Assembly: GCA_043777315.1 (NCBI GenBank)
Contig: JAYVPW010000066.1
Span: 8,272 to 72,271, forward strand
DNA: 64,000 nt
From: CAIURC01 sp043777315
GTDB lineage: Bacteria; Verrucomicrobiota; Verrucomicrobiia; Chthoniobacterales; Chthoniobacteraceae
Reading direction: 5' to 3'
The notes beneath the pieces were generated by a model. The model ran no database searches. It was not told the DNA's origin and worked only from the letters and a program-made list of their open reading frames with translations. Made by a program: the position numbers and the translations under genes. Positions 60,301-64,000 of this stretch are shown one piece after another. Within the stretch, counting starts at the first letter, position 1; each line of letters starts with the position of its first letter.

Positions 60301-61434
60301 CCTTTGAAACTCGAACGTCACGAGGCGACGAAGCTCCTGCCGGCCCGCGTGAACAACATCACCCTCACTTCCGTGATCTCCGACAACGGCACGATGCTGA
60401 CCCAAGTGCGGCTGGAATTGCTGCCCGGCGACAAGCGGCTACTGCATCTCACGCTGCCGAAAGACGCGAAATTCTGGTTCGCCTTTGTGAATGAAAACGG
60501 CGTCTGGCCCTGGCGCGAGGGTGAGCAAATTCTCATCCCGCTCGAGCAGCATTCCCGCAGCGGCGCGGCGATCCCGGTGTCGCTTTTTTACAGCAGCCAG
60601 ATCGGCGCGGCGGGGACGAACGCGCTCGATTTGCAACTGCTCGCGCCGAAGTTCGACCTGCCGCTGGAGAACATCACGTGGAAGGTCTTTCTCGACGAAA
60701 AATGGAAGCTCAGGAAGTGGACCGGTTCGCTGCAAATGCAGGACGAGCAAGTCGTCTCCCGCGCCGCCGTCGTGGATGTGCAGAGTTATCTTCAAGGCGA
60801 AGCCAGCCAGCAGCAGGCGAAGACCAAGGCCGCCGAACAGCAGCTCGCCTTTGGCAACAACGCGCTCCAGCAAGGCAACCCGCAGGAGGCCCGCCGCGCC
60901 TTTGAGAACGCGTGGAGCATGAGCCAGCACGACAACGCCTTCAACGAGGATGCCCGCGTGCAACTCCACAACCTCAAGCTCCAGCAAGCGGTGGTCGGCC
61001 TCAACGTCCGCAACGGCATCGCCAATGGCGCGCCCGACGCGCTCGCCGGAAAGCTCCGAGACGCGAGCGGAAACAAGGACGCCAACTACACCCAGCAGGA
61101 CGCCAAAGACTTGATGGGCCGCAACAGCGCCGACGAAAATACCGCGCTCATGCGCTGCGCCGAGCGCCTCATCCAGCAGCAGGACGCCGCGGTCACCAGC
61201 CCCGCCGCGATCCAGGCCAGCATCCCGCAGCAAGGCCGCCTGCTCACCTTCAGCCGCGCCGTCGCCGTCGATCAGTGGGCCGATCTCCAGATCGGGCTCC
61301 AGGCCAAAGCCAGCACGTCTGCGCCGTGGTTCCTGCGCCTCGCGATCCTCGCCGGCACCGCGCTGCTGCTGGCCCTGTCCGTCCGCAGCGCCGGTGTCTT
61401 CCGCCGGACTCAACGCGCCGGATTCGACTCCTGA
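54397..61434 (+). CDS. Giant membrane-anchored extracytoplasmic protein with two homologous halves
   Basis: 2345 residues from the ATG at 54397. Signal peptide MKNIPLIFCACLALLGRTVTA. N-terminal extracytoplasmic part (about 22-1068) is beta-rich. A cluster of about six hydrophobic helices follows (about 1070-1271: ALTFLAALALLGLAAVVW, GLLLGCAAFALAGIALIQL, ACAFLAVVAAFFVVQLA, LLMVGFVLLAKPASAQE), the last resembling an internal signal peptide. A second beta-rich part (about 1272-2300) is visibly similar to the first, followed by an Gln/Ala-rich helical region (AAEQQLAFGNNALQQGN) and a C-terminal helix with a basic tail (VRSAGVFRRTQRAG). No catalytic motif is recognised. It follows the sigma factor and anti-sigma/VWA genes. 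Function unknown; a large surface or envelope machine is plausible. Confidence 0.85.
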   Translation: MKNIPLIFCACLALLGRTVTAETAAEIKNPAISGGVADGKMRIVIEGILNGQPGDKDRLLFSTALQHSIKATRDKITHQIAVTIDILQGEPKELPLTISGDGEIRQVTGEGLQDWSIRQEPGGARILILRPKKGDKPLTQLTATILAERELKGAKNPLPAFALTPPQAALFSGFVKVEFARELEVQADAPGGLFPVEAKYLPENLRGEIKPDEPEPLAFQFHGSAYSLPLKITAADPETRQVVLRDFKLTGTLAEQNAAFILTATARVTNPKGGSLTVLSGGLALSELAPHPDWRVFSDRGHFVLVFDKPGDFPLALKFNAAVRQGDGWNAVDFRVAPGGLQPIVLQGLAADTRFQFAGAARPERMDTDFASFLPPDGSVKLAWKTAAPEAEGKLFYAAEMRAQISVGPGLMRQVALLDCKVMQGELDRVTLLLRGAGEVTRVQGEQVLAWKVELGANPEERRLVVQFNQPQKNQFTLQVQTQTPIGAFPQTVDAMHLRPESATRFAGYFRIVNEGAVRLEVVQAKGLSQVSPEQFPESDATKAAFRAAGEQRFAYRFSGADFALRIQADQILPELTVSEVLAYHLGESELSIDAEIELDVREAPLRELLLRVPRGYAVAKLNAAGLSDYFLRDLEDPAESELRLVYAQPVSGRQVVQFRLERNAALAAANWILPRIEVIKAKSARGHVAVSADAGFRLTAERTQALTEIASAFFPRKIAGIQAAFRLSEPAWQATMRVERLPQSIQVDAFHLFSIGEGVAYGSSVLNYVVSGAPVAAFKVELSDEYFNVEFTGKDIRNWQKTEGGFVVQLHTPVAGAYTLLATYERPFKAKGDTLAFTGARPLDAQSEQGHTLVISAYQFQVKPVNVSAGLLPLETGEVPPEYRLFFDAPILAAYRYAARPFDLKLALSPLAQGDSLSQVVDRASLTTRISKEGQVLTDAHYFVKNRGNAHFRLTLPDDTQLWSATVNGAAVVPVKDARANLIPLPQQADPNAVLAIDLKLASRSKNPERVKIATPVIGAPVMLAEWKLEPDTAQRLIYRDGSLTPVGGVSDVSGFAGLARMFGGDDAIRAALTFLAALALLGLAAVVWRGAAREGVFKFSIRHWSGLLLGCAAFALAGIALIQLGELAQENTVEMARDVTFLAPVQQAGNALSVEVGNVEDKVSSLDWIGFAWPAFFAFVALAYAWLAGKPLLAIVGWTLLAWAALRWPNGACAFLAVVAAFFVVQLAVPALRRLWRSPRRPMAAGGAAAATAALLMVGFVLLAKPASAQETAALPPKESPVAEAVTQQIRVEEKFALATAKIRWQAVKGQRLPLLFEPAVLTKSTYPAALKLVQAGVGGRRAQNLIALESGAFDIELEYQMPVTSKDGESGFALPAHFGLVNQLTLTLANLDVDVVSPQAVSIERKSAGKDTVARLVLAPANDIWIGWKPRSRDASREKAVFYAELTQLYAPTAGVIEGLHHAAIRPAQGELGEMVFDVPRGATITDVLDPASIVATDQKAPASIVSQWRFDPDTGKLRVNLAPPQSRPFALLIRSQIATGPLPVEQTVGLVSVENAAGQIGLLGVATGNEVQLDTVAAETLSAINLEDFPANVAPVLAAQIPGLTVRRAFRYADPKATAVVKASAVEPDVRIESQDTFSLGEDRALLAVNATVDITRAGIFRLSFLLPTGMDVESIAGKALSHWTELKTDAGRIITMHLKGRTEGPQEFAISLTGPGMKSAKAWVAPQLIFREASKQRGTFLVVPEQGMRLQVTTRDGVTQLDPQKSGIKQKGVLAFRVLQTPWSLALDVEQVDPWVQVTSLQHAAVGEAQVKIAANLQYQIENTGLKIFHVSLPVSAENVRFTGDQVADFLAVPNGVKDGLQSWEVKLHRRVIGAYLLQVNYHTPVPANAVDISLRGVQVADVNLQRGFVTVQSGGRLQVRVETPPAALQPAEWQSIPRALQQDLTASSASFAYRLVEPGFALPLKLERHEATKLLPARVNNITLTSVISDNGTMLTQVRLELLPGDKRLLHLTLPKDAKFWFAFVNENGVWPWREGEQILIPLEQHSRSGAAIPVSLFYSSQIGAAGTNALDLQLLAPKFDLPLENITWKVFLDEKWKLRKWTGSLQMQDEQVVSRAAVVDVQSYLQGEASQQQAKTKAAEQQLAFGNNALQQGNPQEARRAFENAWSMSQHDNAFNEDARVQLHNLKLQQAVVGLNVRNGIANGAPDALAGKLRDASGNKDANYTQQDAKDLMGRNSADENTALMRCAERLIQQQDAAVTSPAAIQASIPQQGRLLTFSRAVAVDQWADLQIGLQAKASTSAPWFLRLAILAGTALLLALSVRSAGVFRRTQRAGFDS

Positions 61435-61597
61435 TACCGTCTGCGTCCGTGCCTGGCTTTTGGAAGTGCATCACAGGCCATAGCCCCGTGTTAAGACCGA
61501 CCCCTTCTTCGCGCTTGTTGGCAGGGATCGCGTCTCTACCATCCCTCGCGCTCGCCGCCAGCGCGGCGATTCCTCCCGCGACAAACCCCCAACACCC

Positions 61598-62062
61598 ATG
61601 AACACACCCACATCACTCCTCCGCCTTTTCACCGTCACCGTTGCCTCCGCGCTCATCGTTGGATGCGCGTCGGAAGAGCAGGGATCCTCTGCCGCATCGA
61701 TCCCCTACCACCCGCAGCCGGGTAAAGGTCTGGTCATCCTTTATCGCGAGGGGACTTCGATCATGCGCGAGGGCTGGGTCGGAAAGATCGTCAACTTCCG
61801 CCACCTCCACGACAACGGACAGGATGTGGGAAATCTCTCCGGCGGAACGTTCATCCTGGACGACGCCGCACCCGGCCAGCATTCCTTCACCGCAAAGGAC
61901 GACGAAAAGACGACCGTGATCAATGTCGAAGCCGGCAAGACTTACTTCCTCCACGCCGACCTAAAAGCAGGCATGTGGATCCCCAGCGAAGTCCTCGAAC
62001 CAGTCGAGTTGGCCGAAGGCGCCGAAGCCCTCAAGGACTTGAAGAAGTCGGGGCCCTTGTAG
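61598..62062 (+). CDS. Small lipoprotein, DUF2846-like
   Basis: 154 residues. A signal peptide ends in lipobox LIVGC (Cys23). The mature domain has the pattern of DUF2846-type lipoproteins: GKGLVILYREGTSIM, GNLSGGTFILDDAAPGQHS and NVEAGKTYFLHADLKAG, an immunoglobulin-like beta sandwich. Function not established. It lies 163 bp downstream of the giant membrane protein in the same direction; whether it shares the transcript is uncertain, since the gap is long and no terminator is obvious. Confidence 0.78.
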   Translation: MNTPTSLLRLFTVTVASALIVGCASEEQGSSAASIPYHPQPGKGLVILYREGTSIMREGWVGKIVNFRHLHDNGQDVGNLSGGTFILDDAAPGQHSFTAKDDEKTTVINVEAGKTYFLHADLKAGMWIPSEVLEPVELAEGAEALKDLKKSGPL

Positions 62063-62214
62063 GCGTCATCGCGCGAGGGCAAATACGGGTGATGCCTACC
62101 CCGAAGCTCTCTGGGAACGATGCAACCCATGAGCGCTTCACAGACTTCCCTTCTCCTGTCTCATCGCGAAACGATTTCGCACATTTTAGAGTTAGCCGTT
62201 TCCTCGCGCCTCGC

Positions 62215-63030
62215 ATGAACGAAGAAGTCTCCATCGGCATCTGGAACGTGCAATGGGCGTCTCGTTCTTCGGAGCGCGGGTCATTTTTCGTCCAGCGCCT
62301 TGGCGAGTTATCGAGCCATGTTATCTGCGTCACCGAGGGTCACGCGGACATCCTCCACGACGGCGGGCACGTCATCACGTCCAACGCAGACTACGGCTAC
62401 CCAACCACGCTCGGACGCCGGAAGGTTCTTCTGTGGAGCCGCAACCCGTGGCGAGAGGTGGACACCGTTGGTTCGTCCTTCCTACCGTCAGGACGCTTCA
62501 TTGCTGGCACCACGGATACACAGTGCGGCCCAGTTCGTTTCATCGGCGTTTGTATCCCGTGGCGCGATGCTCATGTCCGCACCGGCCAGCGCAACCGCCA
62601 ACCGTGGGACGACCATTTGACTTACTTGCAGCATCTTTCGCCATTGCTCCAGTCCGACCGTTCGATGCCGACTGTGCTGCTCGGCGACTTCAACCAACGC
62701 ATCCCGCGCGCACGCCAGCCGGAGCACGTCTTTTCCGCACTGACCGGTGCGCTGTCTCCAGACTTTCGGTTCGTCACCGCAGGCGCTATCGCTCACGCTG
62801 CCGACCTCAGCATTGACCATTTGGCAGTCAGTGGCCCACTTGAACATGTGCAGACCGATTTCCTCAGTCACCACGACGCGAACGGCACTGAGATGAGCGA
62901 CCATTTCGGTTTGCGCGTCTTGCTCCGATGCGTTTGCGCGCGTCTTTCTCCAATAGACCCGGAAACGGCTAACCATGCGCTGCATCCTGTTTGGTATCCG
63001 CAGAACTTGCGTAAGTCTGCGATTTCATAG
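62215..63030 (+). CDS. Endonuclease/exonuclease/phosphatase family protein
   Basis: 271 residues from the ATG at 62215; upstream in-frame sequence lacks family similarity. The EEP fold is recognisable: IGIWNVQWAS (Asn of strand 1), CVTEGHAD (catalytic metal-binding Glu), TVLLGDFNQRIP (Asp/Asn pair), SIDHLAVSG (Asp-His) and MSDHFGLRV (catalytic Asp-His). Such enzymes cleave phosphodiester bonds in DNA, RNA, lipids or inositol phosphates; the substrate is unclear. Codon use here is less GC-extreme than in the preceding genes, and mobile-element debris begins 160 bp after the stop, so acquisition by transfer is possible. Confidence 0.85.
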   Translation: MNEEVSIGIWNVQWASRSSERGSFFVQRLGELSSHVICVTEGHADILHDGGHVITSNADYGYPTTLGRRKVLLWSRNPWREVDTVGSSFLPSGRFIAGTTDTQCGPVRFIGVCIPWRDAHVRTGQRNRQPWDDHLTYLQHLSPLLQSDRSMPTVLLGDFNQRIPRARQPEHVFSALTGALSPDFRFVTAGAIAHAADLSIDHLAVSGPLEHVQTDFLSHHDANGTEMSDHFGLRVLLRCVCARLSPIDPETANHALHPVWYPQNLRKSAIS

Positions 63031-63189
63031 GAGAGAACTCGCTACCTGAGTTTTGCCGATAGCGCAAGATTTCGTTGGTTCACCGGACGTTTTGCATGGA
63101 ATCTGTCTGGAATTCCCGCGAATTGAGAAGGTTCATCAAGATCACCGCCCTCCGCGCAGTGCTGACCATAGCGGCATAATGAGCATCCG

Positions 63190-63289
63190 CTAGTGTAGTG
63201 CGCCGCAAATAACGCGGTATTCGATTACTCTAAAAAAACGCGGTTCAAGCCTGTTGTTAATCTCCACTAATTGCGGCGCACCACACTAG
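63190..63289. mobile_element. 100-bp MITE-like element
   Basis: Terminal inverted repeats of 19 bp with a single mismatch: CTAGTGTAGTGCGCCGCAA (63190-63208) and TTGCGGCGCACCACACTAG (63271-63289). The 62-bp centre is AT-rich and non-coding. It abuts the IS630-type transposase remnant, whose stop codon falls within the right terminal repeat. Presence of TA at the ends suits Tc1/IS630-type targeting. Confidence 0.65.
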
Positions 63290-63585
63290 TGTCCTGCCCC
63301 TGAAGTTCGTGATGTAACGGTTTGGAGAGCCTTTCTGGCGCGCTGGAGTTTTGCCAGGATGTCGGCGCCCTTGGCCCGCCAGCGGTAGGGTTTGGGCGCG
63401 AGGTTGCGTTCGGCAAGGTAGCCTTCGATGGCCGCGACCAGCGCGGGGGCGCTGCCAAAACTGCCTTCGCGCACCACGTCGGCGGTCAGGTCGGCAAAGA
63501 AGCGTTCGATCAGGTTGAGCCAGGAACTGGAGCTCGGAGTGGGCGCTTTGAGGGACAGGTTGAAAGACTTGGCTTCGTGGAGGCT
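63286..63585 (-). pseudogene. IS630-family transposase, C-terminal remnant
   Basis: About 99 codons open from a TAA at 63586-63588 to the TAG at 63286. The translated C-terminus matches IS630 transposases: TPSSSSWLNLIERFFADL (the conserved SSSWLN-x-x-ERFF segment with the catalytic Glu), then FGSAPALVAAIEGYLAERN and PKPYRWRAKGADILAKLQRA. The N-terminal two thirds, including the first catalytic Asp residues, are missing, so the element cannot move itself. The remnant is fused to unrelated sequence at about 63586. Confidence 0.8.
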
Positions 63586-63589
63586 TTAC

Positions 63590-63928
63590 AGGGCGCTAGG
63601 CTGTGAGGCGGCGCTTAGTTTCGCTGTGGAAAATCGGAAAGCGGATAAGGCAGGACGACCGCTCGCTTTTCACGATCACCGGGTGGGGCAAACCAAAAAG
63701 GTGCCGTTGAATCAATCGCCTCTCTACAGCGAAGGAGATTCGGCTTTTGCGCAGGCGAAAGCGAGGGCGACCCGCTACTTGGGGGAACTCCTTCCGTGGG
63801 AGTTCGGAAAAATCGAAGAGGAGAGGCAGCGGCAGAGCGCGGAGATCGTTCAGCGTTGGACGGATGCCATGAAGAAATTTGCTCCGAAGGTTTCTAAGCG
63901 ATCCTCTTATACCATCTTGCCAAAATAA
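63590..63928 (+). pseudogene. Truncated unknown gene, 3' fragment
   Basis: About 112 codons from the IS630 breakpoint to the TAA at 63926. The translation (LGCEAALSFAVENRKAD, DHRVGQTKKVPLNQSPLYS, ATRYLGELLPWEFGKIEEE, VQRWTDAMKKFAPK) looks like genuine protein, but there is no plausible start; the open frame upstream is only antisense of the transposase. I do not recognise the family. Best explained as the 3' end of a gene cut by IS630 insertion followed by deletion. Confidence 0.5.
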
Positions 63929-63949
63929 GCAGACGGGTTGCGGAGCGCC

Positions 63950-63996
63950 CGTCCCGGAGGGACGATCGGAAATTAGCCGGTGGCGTGAGCCACCGG
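63950..63996. repeat. Pair of small palindromes at the right edge
   Basis: Two adjacent hairpins: CGTCCCGGAGGGACG (63950-63964) and CCGGTGGCGTGAGCCACCGG (63977-63996, perfect 8-bp stem with GTGA loop). They resemble widely dispersed REP-like sequences of Verrucomicrobiota. The unit may continue beyond the window. Confidence 0.7.
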
Positions 63997-64000
63997 AACC

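Overview
The window is high-GC chromosomal DNA. It most resembles a member of the Verrucomicrobiota, probably from the Chthoniobacter/Spartobacteria side. The pointers are indirect: pseudopilin-like proteins with an Ala-Phe-Thr processing site, an exported protein whose N-terminus carries an ILEARIAPAA-type motif, many large periplasmic or extracytoplasmic proteins, and numerous intergenic palindromic repeats of kinds common in that phylum. No rRNA, tRNA, CRISPR array or prophage was found. Only the last kilobase shows insertion-sequence debris.

Layout. 1-1834: three minus-strand pseudopilin-like genes in a tight operon, the last running off the left edge. 2007-3086: a Gfo/Idh/MocA oxidoreductase. 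3255-8771: the large subunit of glutamate synthase, divergent from an AsnC/Lrp-like regulator. 8859-17156: rnhA, tyrS, a small lipoprotein and a 1939-residue TPR protein, all minus. 17483-22157: recN, an orphan soluble PAS histidine kinase, and rplQ-rpoA with a clear intrinsic terminator. 22531-26206: a sugar isomerase/epimerase-like protein, hpt, a prenyltransferase-repeat protein and a YdjY-domain protein. 26450-32274: pyrimidine genes (pyrC, pyrB, pyrR), a LprI-like protein, a small conserved protein and the Mrp/ApbC iron-sulfur carrier, interrupted by one oppositely oriented exported-protein gene. 32397-40327: an alpha-2-macroglobulin/PBP1C pair. 40383-49653: envelope genes (LolA-like protein, PAP2 phosphatase, GT39 and GT2 glycosyltransferases, alanine racemase, SRPBCC protein, Pro-rich exported protein, cell-wall amidase) and a YyaL-type thioredoxin-domain protein. 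49949-62062: an ECF-type sigma factor, an anti-sigma/VWA fusion, a 2345-residue membrane protein made of two related halves, and a lipoprotein. 62215-63030: an endonuclease/exonuclease/phosphatase-family protein. 63190-64000: a 100-bp inverted-repeat element, an IS630-type transposase remnant, a truncated gene and palindromic repeats.

How it fits together. Much of the content concerns the cell envelope: peptidoglycan synthesis (alr, pbpC), peptidoglycan cleavage (amidase), envelope defence (alpha-2-macroglobulin), and a likely lipid-linked sugar transfer module (PAP2, GT39, GT2). The most unusual part is 49949-61434. A sigma factor sits 27 bp before a protein that joins an anti-sigma-like N-terminus and one membrane segment to a long disordered stretch and a complete YfbK-like VWA module. 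This is followed by a giant protein whose two extracytoplasmic halves can be aligned by eye at a near-constant offset of about 1050-1060 residues. This looks like an undescribed signalling or envelope-surveillance module, but its function is inference.

Intergenic spaces are rich in palindromes. One family (about 150 bp) occurs three times (3104, 22366, 54125). A second (about 130 bp) also occurs three times (17331, 26297, 49676). A heptanucleotide tandem repeat lies inside the pyrC reading frame.
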